From: Roseburia sp. 499
GTDB taxonomy: Bacteria > Bacillota > Clostridia > Lachnospirales > Lachnospiraceae
Direction: 5' to 3'
Length of the DNA stretch: 64,000 nt
Assembly (NCBI RefSeq): GCF_001940225.2
Contig: NZ_CP135164.1
Location: forward strand, 496,001-560,000
In this document: positions 25,177 to 35,100 of the stretch, piece by piece
How positions within the stretch are numbered: position 1 is the stretch's first letter
How the letters are laid out: every line of letters starts with the position of its first letter
The notes under the pieces: generated by a model
Seen by the model: the letters and a program-made list of their open reading frames with translations, nothing else
Databases searched by the model: none
Told to the model about the DNA's origin: nothing
Made by a program: the position numbers and the translations under genes

Positions 25177-25911
25177 ATGAAAGAAAAGCTATATACCATT
25201 CCCATTCAGGATGCATTTTCGAAAGACTGTGAGTGTCCGGTCTGTGAAATGTATCGTAAACTTGAGGAAAATGCCATCAACTATAACATTGGTCCCGGAG
25301 CCAGTTATATGGAGGAGGACATACGGGAGCAAAGCGACAAAGAGGGATTTTGCCAAAAACATTTAAAACTGTTATATGAATATAATAATAAGCTGGGACT
25401 TGCTATGATGTTGAAGACTCATATGGATCGCACCATAAAGGAACTGGAAAAGTTCTCGAAGACTTCTCTGCCTCAGCCGAATTCTATGTTTAAGAAAAAG
25501 GAAGTGCAGTCTCATCCGATTACAGATTATATTGCAAAGTCAGAAGAGGAATGTTTTGTGTGCGGTTATATCAATCAGACCTTTGAAAGCTATATTATGA
25601 CCATATTTTATTTGTACGAGAGAGAGGAAGAATTTAGAGAACAGTTTGCTTCCTCTAAGGGATTTTGTATCAATCACTATAAGATTCTGTTTGAACAGGC
25701 GCCAAGATATTTAAATAAGAAGTATCTGGAAACATTTTTAAACACATTAAATCAGATATTTATGGAGAACTTTAAGCGTGTAAGAGATGATTTGGAATGG
25801 TTTATCCGAAAGAATGATTACCGTTATAAGGAGGAGCCATGGAAGAACGGAAGAGACGCATTGCCACGAGCATTGACGAAAGTGGGGAGTATCTGGAACG
25901 GAGAAGAATAG
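25177..25911 (+). CDS. DUF6062 family protein
   Basis: A 244-residue soluble protein with two paired-Cys motifs: CECPVC near the N-terminus (about 18-23) and CFVCGYI near the middle (about 125-131). Each is followed by a GFCxxHxK-like block (GFCQKHLKLL and GFCINHYKIL). The duplicated Cys/His pattern suggests two similar metal-binding halves. This resembles the clostridial DUF6062 family, of unknown function. AAGGGGG fits ATG 25177 better than the in-frame TTG at 25159. Confidence 0.75.
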   Translation: MKEKLYTIPIQDAFSKDCECPVCEMYRKLEENAINYNIGPGASYMEEDIREQSDKEGFCQKHLKLLYEYNNKLGLAMMLKTHMDRTIKELEKFSKTSLPQPNSMFKKKEVQSHPITDYIAKSEEECFVCGYINQTFESYIMTIFYLYEREEEFREQFASSKGFCINHYKILFEQAPRYLNKKYLETFLNTLNQIFMENFKRVRDDLEWFIRKNDYRYKEEPWKNGRDALPRALTKVGSIWNGEE

Positions 25912-25958
25912 TGTGATATCATATATTATTAAGATAGGGAAGTTACAGGAGGCTTACA

Positions 25959-27152
25959 ATGATTAATCAGATGTACAAAGATATGTTAAACGGAAAATCT
26001 ATTATCAGACAGCAGTCTGAGTTCGCAACAGAATTAGGAAAAAAAATCGGATATGAAAATGTATTTGATTATAGTCTTGGAAATCCAAGTGTTCCGGTGC
26101 ATGAAGCATATACGAAAACCATGCATCATTTACTGGACACCTTAAGTCCTGCAGAATTGCATGGTTACAGCCCATCTCTGGGAAATACAGAAGTACGTAC
26201 CAAGGTGGCGGCAAGTCTGAAGCAGAGATTTGGTCTGGATTATGAAACAAAGCATATTTTCATGACCAGCGGAGCAGCAGGTGCACTTGCTCATGCATTG
26301 CGTTGTGTGACTCAGCCGGGAGATGAAGTCATTACCTTTGCACCATTCTTTCCGGAATATTGTGAATATGTGGGAAAGACGGGAGCAGTTCTTAAAGTGG
26401 TACCGGCGAATACAAAAGATTTCCAGATTAATTTTGAAGCGTTTGAAGAGATGATGAATGAGAAGGTCCAGGCAGTTTTGATTAATACACCGAATAATCC
26501 GTCTGGTATTGCTTACTCAGAAGAAACGATTCTTAAGCTGACAGAAATTATGGATAAAAAACAGAAGGAATATGGACATGACATCTTCCTTATCAGCGAC
26601 GAACCTTATCGTGAAATTGTATTTGATGGAAAAGCAAGCGTTTATCCAAGTAAATACTATGATAATTCACTTTCCTGTTATTCCTTCTCCAAGAGTCTTA
26701 GTCTTCCGGGAGAAAGAATTGGTTACATTGCGGTTAATCCGAAAGCAACAGATGCGGATATCATTGCGGTAATCTGTGGTCAGATTAGCCGTGGAATCGG
26801 TCACAATTGTCCTTCTTCCAGTGTACAGCTTGCGGTGGCAGAAGTATTGGATAAGACCAGTGATTTATCTGTTTATGAGGAAAATATGAATCTTATTTAT
26901 GATGAACTGGTAAAACTGGGATTTACAGTAGTAAGGCCGGGGGGAACCTTCTATATCTTTCCGAAAGCGTTGGAAGAGGATGCAAATGCATTTTGCATGA
27001 AAGCAAGAAAATATAATTTGATTTTAGTGCCAAGTGACAGCTTTGGAGTGCCGGGGTATTTCAGAATGTCATATTGCATTGATACCGAGAAGGTAGTACG
27101 TAGCTTAAAGGCGTTGGAGCAGTTTGTAAAAGAAGAGTACGGAGTGAAATAG
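25959..27152 (+). CDS. Class I/II pyridoxal-phosphate aminotransferase
   Basis: A 397-residue fold-type I aminotransferase. The cofactor-binding residues are Asn180 in NTPNNPSG, Asp214 and Tyr217 in ISDEPYREI, and the Schiff-base Lys245 in SFSKSLSLPGERIGY. The substrate-carboxylate Arg is in GYFRMSYC near the C-terminus. It resembles clostridial AspB-like aspartate aminotransferases; the amino donor cannot be proved by reading. It is a monocistronic unit ending at a strong bidirectional terminator shared with pta. Confidence 0.9.
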   Translation: MINQMYKDMLNGKSIIRQQSEFATELGKKIGYENVFDYSLGNPSVPVHEAYTKTMHHLLDTLSPAELHGYSPSLGNTEVRTKVAASLKQRFGLDYETKHIFMTSGAAGALAHALRCVTQPGDEVITFAPFFPEYCEYVGKTGAVLKVVPANTKDFQINFEAFEEMMNEKVQAVLINTPNNPSGIAYSEETILKLTEIMDKKQKEYGHDIFLISDEPYREIVFDGKASVYPSKYYDNSLSCYSFSKSLSLPGERIGYIAVNPKATDADIIAVICGQISRGIGHNCPSSSVQLAVAEVLDKTSDLSVYEENMNLIYDELVKLGFTVVRPGGTFYIFPKALEEDANAFCMKARKYNLILVPSDSFGVPGYFRMSYCIDTEKVVRSLKALEQFVKEEYGVK

Positions 27153-27168
27153 AAAATTGTGATTATAA

Positions 27169-27212
27169 AAAACAGCGTGAATTAGATTTTGAGTGCTAAT
27201 TCACGCTGTTTT
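27169..27212. terminator. Bidirectional terminator between the aminotransferase gene and pta
   Basis: A 17-bp perfect stem AAAACAGCGTGAATTAG / CTAATTCACGCTGTTTT (27169-27185/27196-27212) between two convergent genes, with A-rich and T-rich flanks serving both directions. Confidence 0.88.
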
Positions 27213-27226
27213 ATGTTTATGTACGA

Positions 27227-28222
27227 TTAGTCTTCTACTAATGCAGCAGTAATAATTGCCATAGAATAAACTTCTTCCGCATTGCATCCACGGGATAAGT
27301 CATTGATAGGAGCATTCAGTCCTAACAAGATTGGTCCGTATGCATCGAAGTTACCAAGACGCTGTGCAATCTTGTATCCAATGTTACCAGCGTTGATATC
27401 TGGGAATACAAATACATTTGCATGACCTGCAACTTCATTGCCAGGGCATTTTGTCTTTGCAACACGAGGAGATACGGCAGCATCGAACTGTAATTCTCCG
27501 GAAATTGGAAGATCAGGTCTTAATGCTTTTGCTTTTTCAGCCGCATTACGCATCTTATCTACATCTTCGCCTTTTCCGGAACCAAGAGTAGAATAGCTTA
27601 AGAAAGCAACTTTCGGATCGATACCGAAAATTTTACCACAGTCAGCAGCTTCGGAAGCGATTTCTGCTAATTCATCTTCGTTTGGCTTAATATTGATTGC
27701 GCAATCAGCCATTGCCAGTACTTCATTTTCACCGGTTGCAGATGGACGTACCAGAATAAAACAGGAAGATACAATGTTGTGTCCGGGTTTCGTTTTTATT
27801 AACTGTAAAGCAGGACGAACAGTATCAGCGGTAGAGTAGGTTGCACCACCTAATAAAGAGTCAGCAACACCCATCTTTACCAACATGGTTCCAAAGTAAT
27901 TTCCCTGCTTTAAGATTTTGCGAGCTTCCTCAGGCTGTACATTCTTGCTCTTACGAAGTTCGCAGAACAAGTCTACCATTTCATCCATTTTTTCATAATT
28001 TTCCGGGTCAATGATTTGAGCGCCACGGATATTGTAACCTAAGTCTTCGCCAGCCTTTTCCACTACTTCAGGTTTACCAATTAAGATTGGTGTTAAGAAG
28101 TTAGATGCCAACAGACGAGAAGCTGCTTCTAAGATTCGTGGGTCAGATCCTTCTGTGAAAACAATTTTTTTGGGGCTCTTTTTTAGTTTATCAATCATCA
28201 TGCCAAAGCCTTGCATATTCAT
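27227..28222 (-). CDS. pta: Phosphate acetyltransferase
   Basis: A 331-residue enzyme converting acetyl-CoA and phosphate to acetyl-phosphate in the acetate/ATP pathway. The family stretch IVFTEGSDPRILEAA is near the N-terminus, and PISGELQFDAAVSPRVA and GHANVFVFPDINAGNIGYK are in the C-terminal half. The length is that of the short Pta form without the regulatory N-terminal domains. AGGAGG precedes the start. Acetate kinase is not adjacent: the window has no ackA beside it, unlike the common pta-ackA pair. Confidence 0.95.
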   Translation of the reverse strand: MNMQGFGMMIDKLKKSPKKIVFTEGSDPRILEAASRLLASNFLTPILIGKPEVVEKAGEDLGYNIRGAQIIDPENYEKMDEMVDLFCELRKSKNVQPEEARKILKQGNYFGTMLVKMGVADSLLGGATYSTADTVRPALQLIKTKPGHNIVSSCFILVRPSATGENEVLAMADCAINIKPNEDELAEIASEAADCGKIFGIDPKVAFLSYSTLGSGKGEDVDKMRNAAEKAKALRPDLPISGELQFDAAVSPRVAKTKCPGNEVAGHANVFVFPDINAGNIGYKIAQRLGNFDAYGPILLGLNAPINDLSRGCNAEEVYSMAIITAALVED

Positions 28223-28545
28223 AGTAACTTTCCTCCTAATTCTAAAGAATTATTTTTACTCTAAATATAATTTACCACGTTTCAAATTTTTTTCAACGGA
28301 TAGAGTGTACAAAAAGAAGAACAGAAGCCCATTTTTTTGTTTTTTTTTGAAAACAGTTCTTCTTATTGAGAAAAATAAGCGAATATAATTTTTTGTTTTC
28401 ATAAAGGGTGGAATATGGTATTATAGTAATAGTTTTTCTACATGCTGTAAAAATAAATCACATGACGTAGAGATGAAAACTACATGGTGCGGTTGACAAT
28501 ACCGCTATGCGATGATAGAATAGAGTGATTGAAAAAGAGGATGCT
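28223..28545. other. Divergent intergenic region of pta and the acyltransferase operon
   Basis: There is no gene in these 323 bp. Contents are the pta leader with an AATTC/GAATT hairpin near its ribosome binding site, an AT-rich stretch with a 9-bp inverted repeat AAGAAGAAC/GTTCTTCTT (28314-28322/28356-28364), and the acyltransferase promoter at 28493. Confidence 0.6.
28493..28521 (+). promoter_or_regulatory. Promoter of the acyltransferase/GT8 operon
   Basis: TTGACA (28493-28498) and TAGAAT (28516-28521) with 17-base spacing, about 25 bp before ATG 28546. The leader would be very short. Confidence 0.75.
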
Positions 28546-29346
28546 ATGGAAAAGGAACAAAAAGTAATTTATTATAGTGATGAATTGAATGATGAGTTTT
28601 CCGGTGATAACATTGTAACGAAGCGAATTGACGGGGAATATCGGTATACCAGAAATAGAGTTCTGGATAAGATTTGTCATATATTTTTTTACCGTATTAT
28701 AGCAATACCACTGGCATTTTTGTATATGAAGATTCATTTTCGTCATAAAATAGTTAATAGGAAAGTATTAAAGCAGATGCGTGGAAAGAGATGTTACATA
28801 TATGGAAACCACACACATTTTTTAGCAGATGCGTTAATTCCTACAATGGTTAGTTTTCCTAAGAAAATTTCAGTTATTGTGCATCCGAATAATGTATCCA
28901 TGCCCGTGTTGGGAAGAATTACACCTTATTTGGGAGCGTTGCCTCTTCCGGATGAGAAGCAGGCATGTAAGCACTTTGTAGAAGCAATAGGTCAGATTAT
29001 GAAAAAAAATGGATGGATTATGATATATCCGGAGGCACATATTTGGCCTTTTTATACAGATATAAGGCCGTTCAAGGACACCTCTTTCCGATATCCGGTA
29101 CAGTATCAGACACCTGTTTTTAGTTTGACAAACACTTATCAGAAGAGACGTTTTTCAAAGAATCCTCGGATTGTTACATATATTGATGGACCTTTTTATC
29201 CGGACCGGACAAAAGTATCAAAGGAACAAAAATTACAACTGAGGAATCAAGTGTATGAAAGTATGAAGGAAAGAGCGAAGCAAAATAATGTGGAGCTTGT
29301 CAGATATATAAAGGTAGAAAAGAAAAAGGAAGAAAAAGATGATTAA
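28546..29346 (+). CDS. PlsC-like acyltransferase
   Basis: A 266-residue membrane-associated protein with one hydrophobic segment at about 45-65. Its acyltransferase block 1 is YIYGNHTHFLAD, in which His and Asp are separated by five residues instead of the textbook four. The later blocks IMIYPEAHIWPF and the VFSLTNTYQ strand fit the 1-acyl-glycerol-phosphate acyltransferase fold. It probably moves an acyl chain to a lipid or glycolipid acceptor at the inner membrane face. ATG 28546 has AAAGAGG five bases before it. The gene overlaps the GT8 gene by 8 bp. Confidence 0.82.
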   Translation: MEKEQKVIYYSDELNDEFSGDNIVTKRIDGEYRYTRNRVLDKICHIFFYRIIAIPLAFLYMKIHFRHKIVNRKVLKQMRGKRCYIYGNHTHFLADALIPTMVSFPKKISVIVHPNNVSMPVLGRITPYLGALPLPDEKQACKHFVEAIGQIMKKNGWIMIYPEAHIWPFYTDIRPFKDTSFRYPVQYQTPVFSLTNTYQKRRFSKNPRIVTYIDGPFYPDRTKVSKEQKLQLRNQVYESMKERAKQNNVELVRYIKVEKKKEEKDD

Positions 29347-30184
29347 TATACTTTTTTCAGGAAATGCAGGAGTATTTGATGGAATATTGACGTGCATGTT
29401 GTCTATATTTAAAAGGACGGACACCAAAGAGCCGTTTCGTTTCTTTGTATATACCATGGATGTGACTAGAATCAAGCCGGAGTATCAGGCAATTAGCGAC
29501 AGGCAGATAGCATTTTTAAATGAAATAGCACAAGAATATAATTTGGAAAATAAGGTAATTAAGGTAGATGTGAAAGAGTTGTATGAGAGGGAATTTGGTG
29601 GGTGTCCTAACGAGCAAGCCTATTGTTCTCCTTATACGTTGCTCCGTCTGTTTGCGGATATAGTGGAAGGAATGCCGGATAAGCTGTTATATCTGGATGT
29701 AGATATTTTGTTTAACAGAGATATCACGCTTTTATATGAAATAGATGTTTCGGGATATGAGTATGCAGCAGCAAGAGACCATTATGGGAAATATTTACTC
29801 AATCCTAATTATATCAATGCGGGAGTGTTACTCTTTAATATGGAAAAAATAAGAGAAACCGGATTGCTGGAAAAGTCAAGGAAGCTGATTAAAGAGAAAA
29901 AACTGACTTTTGCAGATCAGAGTGCAGTTTACCGGAGTACCACAAAAAAGAAAATGCTGCCTCAGAGGTTTAACGATCAGAAATTTTTACATAAACACAC
30001 CGTGGTAAGGCATTTTTCAAAAAGACTATTTTATCTGCCTTATCCTCATACTGCAAATGTCAAACAGTGGAAGGTAAGTGATATTCATAGGATATTCCGG
30101 TACTATGTGTTTGATGATATTTTATTTGAGTATATTTATTTGAAGAAAAAATACGAAAAGGAATGGATGGGAGATTACAAATGA
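29339..30184 (+). CDS. Glycosyltransferase family 8 protein
   Basis: A 281-residue GT8 (galactosyl/glucosyltransferase-type) enzyme. The metal- and sugar-nucleotide-binding DxD motif is in LLYLDVDILF at about 115-124, the family's NAGVLLFNM is at about 160-168, and the C-terminal HFSKR is where the last metal-binding His is expected. It uses a UDP-sugar; the acceptor is likely a lipid, because the gene lies between an acyltransferase gene and a GT8-acyltransferase fusion. It overlaps both neighbours (8 bp and 4 bp), so the three are one translational unit. Confidence 0.88.
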   Translation: MINILFSGNAGVFDGILTCMLSIFKRTDTKEPFRFFVYTMDVTRIKPEYQAISDRQIAFLNEIAQEYNLENKVIKVDVKELYEREFGGCPNEQAYCSPYTLLRLFADIVEGMPDKLLYLDVDILFNRDITLLYEIDVSGYEYAAARDHYGKYLLNPNYINAGVLLFNMEKIRETGLLEKSRKLIKEKKLTFADQSAVYRSTTKKKMLPQRFNDQKFLHKHTVVRHFSKRLFYLPYPHTANVKQWKVSDIHRIFRYYVFDDILFEYIYLKKKYEKEWMGDYK

Positions 30185-31950
30185 ACAGTAATAAAATAAT
30201 ACCAATATTTTTTGCATGTGATGATAATTTTGTAAAATATACGATGGTATCCATGCGTTCTATCATGGATAATGCATCTAGAGATTACAAGTATGTGGTA
30301 CACATTTTGAATACAAATATTAGTGATGAAATGAAAAAAGCTGTTATGGATATGACAGAGGAAAATTTTGAAATTCGTTTTGAGGATGTGACAGGTTATT
30401 TGACGTCTATTAGTGACAAACTGCCTCTTCGAGATTATTATTCCAAGACAACGTATTTCAGAATGTTTATTGCAGAGATGTTTCCGGAATATGAGAAGGC
30501 AATCTATATTGATAGCGATACCATAGTGAATGGGGATATTTCAGAACTGTATCTTCATGACTTGAAGGATAACTATGTAGGAGCAGCAAATGAACAGGTA
30601 ATGATTCAGGAAAACGTATATGGAGAGTATGTGGAAAAAGTGCTGGGAATTGACAGATACCATTATTTCAATGCGGGACTTCTGTTGATTAACTGTGAAC
30701 AGTTCCGAAAAAATCATGTGTTAGACCAGTTTGTTGACTTGCTTCATACCTATAATTTTGTAGTTACGCAGGATGAGGATTATCTGAATCTTATCTGTAA
30801 AGATAGGGTGCTGTGGTTAGAACAACCATGGAACACAGAGGTGTTTGGTGAAATTGCTTATCCGGAAAGTGAATTTAAGATGATTCATTATATTATGGTT
30901 TCTAAGCCATGGCACTATGAAGGAGCAAAGTATTCCGAACATTTTTGGCGCTATGCGAAAGAAACAGCTGTTTATGATGAAATTAAAGAAGTGCTTGCTA
31001 ATTATACAGATGAACAGCGAGAAGAGGATGCAGCTTCCTGTGACCGGTTGCTTCAGATGGCAAAAGATGAAATTGCAAAGGAAAACAATTATCTGAATTT
31101 GTTAAAGAGAGGACAGTTAAAGTCAAAGGAACGTTTGGAGGTATTGGATAAAATCGCAAAGTTGGAGCGAGAAGGAAGATTTGACGAGGATGTGGAGGAA
31201 GATCCACCAACCCGTGAACTTCAGCCGGAGGAAATTGATTATCTGCGAAAAAAGGTGAAAAGTAAGATAAAGACAAGACTTACTTATAAAGTTGCAAGAA
31301 AGTTTATGAATCATTTGCTTGATAGTAAACAGTTAATTATCAAGGAAATAAAAGGGATTGAGAATTTCTGTAACTTAGAAAGTGGAGCAATTATTACCTG
31401 TAATCATTTTAATGCATATGACAGTTTTGCAATGCAGATTGCGTATGAGAGTTCCGGGCATAAAAAGAGAAAGTTTTATCGTGTAATTCGAGAAGGAAAT
31501 TATACGAACTTTCCGGGCTTCTATGGAATGCTTATGAGAAATTGTAATACATTTCCGTTGAGTTCTAATTTCAAAACCATGGAGAAATTTATGAAATCCA
31601 TGGATATTGTATTACAGAAAGGAAATTTTGTATTGATTTATCCGGAGCAGAGTATGTGGTGGAATTACAGAAAGCCGAAGCCATTGAAAAAGGGTGCGTA
31701 TACCTTTGCAGCAAGAAACAATGTACCGGTACTACCATGTTTTATTACCATGGAGGACAGTGATATTCTTGGAGAAGATGGTTTTTATGTACAAGAATAT
31801 ACAATCCATATCGGAGAGCCAATTTATCCTGATAAAAATAAATCAAGGGCTGAAAATGTAGAAGAAATGCGCCAGAAAAACGCAGACCTCTGGAAAAAGA
31901 TATATGAGGAAAATTATAAAGAAGAATTGAGATACAGTTGTAATGCATAA
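30181..31950 (+). CDS. Two-domain fusion: GT8 glycosyltransferase plus PlsC-like acyltransferase
   Basis: A 589-residue bifunctional protein. Residues 1 to about 265 are a second GT8 domain: AIYIDSDT holds Asp111 and Asp113, then FNAGLLLIN, and a C-terminal HYIMVSKPWH. A charged helical linker runs from about 275 to 370. Residues about 385-560 are an acyltransferase domain with the canonical HX4D (NHFNAYD, His409-Asp414), FPLSSN as block 2, and IYPEQSMWW (about 486-494) as block 3. ATG 30181 overlaps the preceding stop as ATGA. Fusing sugar transfer and acylation on one chain suggests stepwise building of an acylated glycolipid. I do not know a characterised example of this fusion. Confidence 0.85.
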   Translation: MNSNKIIPIFFACDDNFVKYTMVSMRSIMDNASRDYKYVVHILNTNISDEMKKAVMDMTEENFEIRFEDVTGYLTSISDKLPLRDYYSKTTYFRMFIAEMFPEYEKAIYIDSDTIVNGDISELYLHDLKDNYVGAANEQVMIQENVYGEYVEKVLGIDRYHYFNAGLLLINCEQFRKNHVLDQFVDLLHTYNFVVTQDEDYLNLICKDRVLWLEQPWNTEVFGEIAYPESEFKMIHYIMVSKPWHYEGAKYSEHFWRYAKETAVYDEIKEVLANYTDEQREEDAASCDRLLQMAKDEIAKENNYLNLLKRGQLKSKERLEVLDKIAKLEREGRFDEDVEEDPPTRELQPEEIDYLRKKVKSKIKTRLTYKVARKFMNHLLDSKQLIIKEIKGIENFCNLESGAIITCNHFNAYDSFAMQIAYESSGHKKRKFYRVIREGNYTNFPGFYGMLMRNCNTFPLSSNFKTMEKFMKSMDIVLQKGNFVLIYPEQSMWWNYRKPKPLKKGAYTFAARNNVPVLPCFITMEDSDILGEDGFYVQEYTIHIGEPIYPDKNKSRAENVEEMRQKNADLWKKIYEENYKEELRYSCNA

Positions 31951-31964
31951 CTAAATTCCGCACT

Positions 31965-32016
31965 GTGATGCCCCCAGAAGTTAGATTTTAGAATTTGACT
32001 TTTGGGGGCATTTCAC
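31965..32016 (+). terminator. Terminator hairpin after the fusion gene
   Basis: TGCCCCCAGAAGT (31969-31981) pairs with ACTTTTGGGGGCA (31998-32010) with one G-U, and GTGA/TCAC extends the base of the stem. The tract afterwards is only moderately T-rich. Confidence 0.65.
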
Positions 32017-32059
32017 TTGCCCGCAAACTCTTTTTTATAATAATTTTATACTTTTTTTA

Positions 32060-32113
32060 TTGTATTATGGATGAGAATCTGTTTATAATGAAACCAGAAC
32101 TGACCAGTCGGTC
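32060..32113 (+). promoter_or_regulatory. RND exporter promoter with TetR-type operator
   Basis: TTGTAT (32060-32065) and TATAAT (32084-32089) are 18 bases apart. Immediately downstream, GACC-AGTC-GGTC (32102-32113) is the type of inverted repeat bound by many TetR/AcrR repressors. The TetR gene at the end of this transcript is the likely ligand-controlled repressor. Confidence 0.6.
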
Positions 32114-32162
32114 GGGAAAATACGAAACAGAAAAAAGTATGAAAAACGGAGGATGAAAGGTA

Positions 32163-35100
32163 ATGTCAAGATTCAGTGTGAAGAAGCCCTATACCGTAAT
32201 TGTAGGGATTGTGCTGGTAATTATACTTGGTATTGTATCATTGAGTAAAATGAGTACAGATTTATTGCCAAGTATGAATATGCCCTATGCAATTGTAATC
32301 ACAAGTTATGCCGGAGCCAGTCCGGAACAGGTGGAACGTGTGGTAACGGAGCCGGTAGAAAGTGCTATGGCAAGTACTTCGAATATTAAAAATATTAGTT
32401 CACGTTCTGCGAATAACATGTCCATGGTTATTCTGGAGTTTGAGCAGACCGCAAATATGGATTCCGTTACCGTAGAGATGCGGGAAAGTCTGGATCAGAT
32501 TAAGGGATATTGGCCGGACGAAGTGGGAAATCCTATTATTATGAAGATTAATCCGGACATGATGCCGATTATGATTGCGGCAGTAGATGTGGAAGGAATG
32601 GATACCCTTGCGTTAAGCGACTATACAAATGATGAGTTGATTGCAGAACTGGAAAGCGTTGAGGGAGTTGCTTCGGTGTCTGCTACCGGTACCATTGAAG
32701 AGTCGATTCAAGTTACCTTAAAGCAAGATAAAATAGATGCGATAAATGAAAAGATTGTGGCATCTTTGGATGAAAAATTTTCTGATGCAGAAAGCCAGAT
32801 GGATTCTGCAAAAAATGAGATAGAAAGTGGAAAAGATAAGCTCTCCAGTGGTCAGGATGAAATGGCAGGGCAGATCAGTGATGCTCAAAATCAGTTAAAT
32901 GACAAGAAACTGGAGTTGATCCAAACAGAGGCAGATTTAAATGTTAAGTTAGCAGAATTACAGCAGACCAAAAGTAGCACAGAAGCTGGAATTGCTGCGT
33001 TGCAAGAAGCACAGCAACAGGTGCAGACTCTGATTGGTACGAAGAGTCAGTTGACTGCCGCAATTACAGGTATGCAGCAGGCAGGGCAGGATACTACAGA
33101 ACTAGAAGCAAACCTGGCTCAACTAGAAGCAGGTCTGGTAGCAGTTAAGGGGCAGATGGCGGCACAGGAAGGAAGCACGTTATCTGTAAATGCTTCCGAT
33201 GAAGAACTGACAGCATATATTGCATCTGCTCTTACACAGGCACAACAGGGACTGATACAGATTAACGGTGGAATTGTTACCATACAGACAGCCCTTGAAA
33301 ATATTGCAGCCGGAAAAACAACCATTAATGAAACACTTGCCACATTGAATGAAAGCCAGATTGCAGGTGTGATTGAAATGGGAAGTGCTTCTGCACAGTT
33401 AGCAGGTGGAGAACAGAAGTTAGAAGAATCCCAGAAGGAATTTGAGAATCAAAAAGAAGAGGCATATGATTCTGCAGATTTAAATAATATTCTTACCATG
33501 GATACGTTAAGCGGAATACTGACTGCACAGAACTTCTCTATGCCGGCAGGTTATATTAACGAAAATGGTGTTCAGTACATGGTTCGCGTAGGAGATGCTG
33601 TTGACAGTATAGATGCATTAAAGGACATGGTATTGATGGACCTTGGCATGGATGGTGTGGATACCATACATTTATCTGATGTAGCTGAGATTGAGGTAGT
33701 AGATGATTCTACAGAGTCTTATGCAAAGGTAGATGGGAATGCGGGAGTTATGCTTTCTATCGAAAAACAGACCGGATATTCTACCGGAGATGTAACAGAC
33801 CGTGTGTATGATAAGATTGAATCTATGCAGAAAAGTAACAAGGACCTGCATGTATCTGTTTTGATGGATCAGGGAATTTACATTGATATGATTGTAGATT
33901 CTGTATTAAATAATATGATTTATGGAGCAATATTGGCAGTTATTATTCTGATGTTGTTCTTAAAGGATATTAAGCCAACATTGGTAATTGCTGTATCCAT
34001 TCCGATTTCTGTTATTTTTGCAATCGTGTTGATGTATTTCAGCGGAGTTACTCTGAATATGATTTCCTTATCCGGTCTGGCATTGGGAATTGGTATGCTG
34101 GTGGACAACTCTATAGTAGTAATTGAAAATATTTATCGTATGAGAAGTGAAGGAGTACCGGCAAGAAAAGCGGCAGTCGAGGGAGCAAAGCAGGTAAGCG
34201 GTGCGATAGCAGCTTCTACATTGACTACCATATGTGTATTCGCACCAATTGTATTTACAGAAGGAATCACAAGACAGTTATTTGTTGATATGGGACTGAC
34301 CATTGCCTATGCATTGTTGGCAAGTTTGATTGTAGCCTTGACCTTTGTACCAATGATGGGCTCTAAAATATTGAAAAAGACAAAGGATATCAAGCATCCG
34401 TGGTTTGACAAATTCCAGGATGTATATGGAAAAGTACTAGGAAAATTGTTATATGTAAAACCATTGGTACTGCTGGTAATGGTAGCTTTATTGGTAGTAA
34501 GTGCGTATGCTTCTGTTTCTAAGGGAACAGCTTTCTTCCCGGATATGGAAAGTACACAGATGACAGTAACCATAACGCCACCGGATGATTATGAGTTTGA
34601 AGAAATCTGTGAATTGGCAGATAAAGTAACTGAGAAGATTCAAGAAATTGAAGATGTGGAATCCATAGGAGCCATGGCAGGCGGCGGAAACATGATATCA
34701 ATGGGTGACAGCAGTGATGATCAGGTGACTTTATACCTGATTTTGAAGGAAGATAAAAAACACAGCAATGAGGAAATTGCAGCAATGGTTACGGAAAAGA
34801 CCAAGGATATGGATGGAGAAATTGCTGCCAATGCATCCTCCATGGATATGACATCTATGATGGGAGAAGGACTTTCTATTCAGATAAAGGGAAGGGATTT
34901 GGATACTTTACAGAGTATTGCAAAGGATGTAGCTGAAATTGTAGAAAAGGTAGAAGGAACGGCAGAGGTATCAGATGGTCTGGAAGAAACTACACCGGAG
35001 TTTCGAGTTACCGTTGATAAGGAAAAAGCCGCAAAATATGGAATGACAGTAGCACAGATTTACCAGCTGGTGTATGCACAAATGGAAAATACAACAGCAG

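Noticed and set aside
28314-28364. Intrinsic terminator from the inverted repeat AAGAAGAAC/GTTCTTCTT
   Set aside because: The loop is over 30 bases and the T-runs are inside it rather than after the stem, and no gene ends there.
33000-33450. Frameshift or foreign insertion inside the RND pump gene because of its Q/A-rich stretch
   Set aside because: The frame is continuous, the heptad pattern fits a coiled coil, and similar insertions are known in Gram-positive RND proteins.
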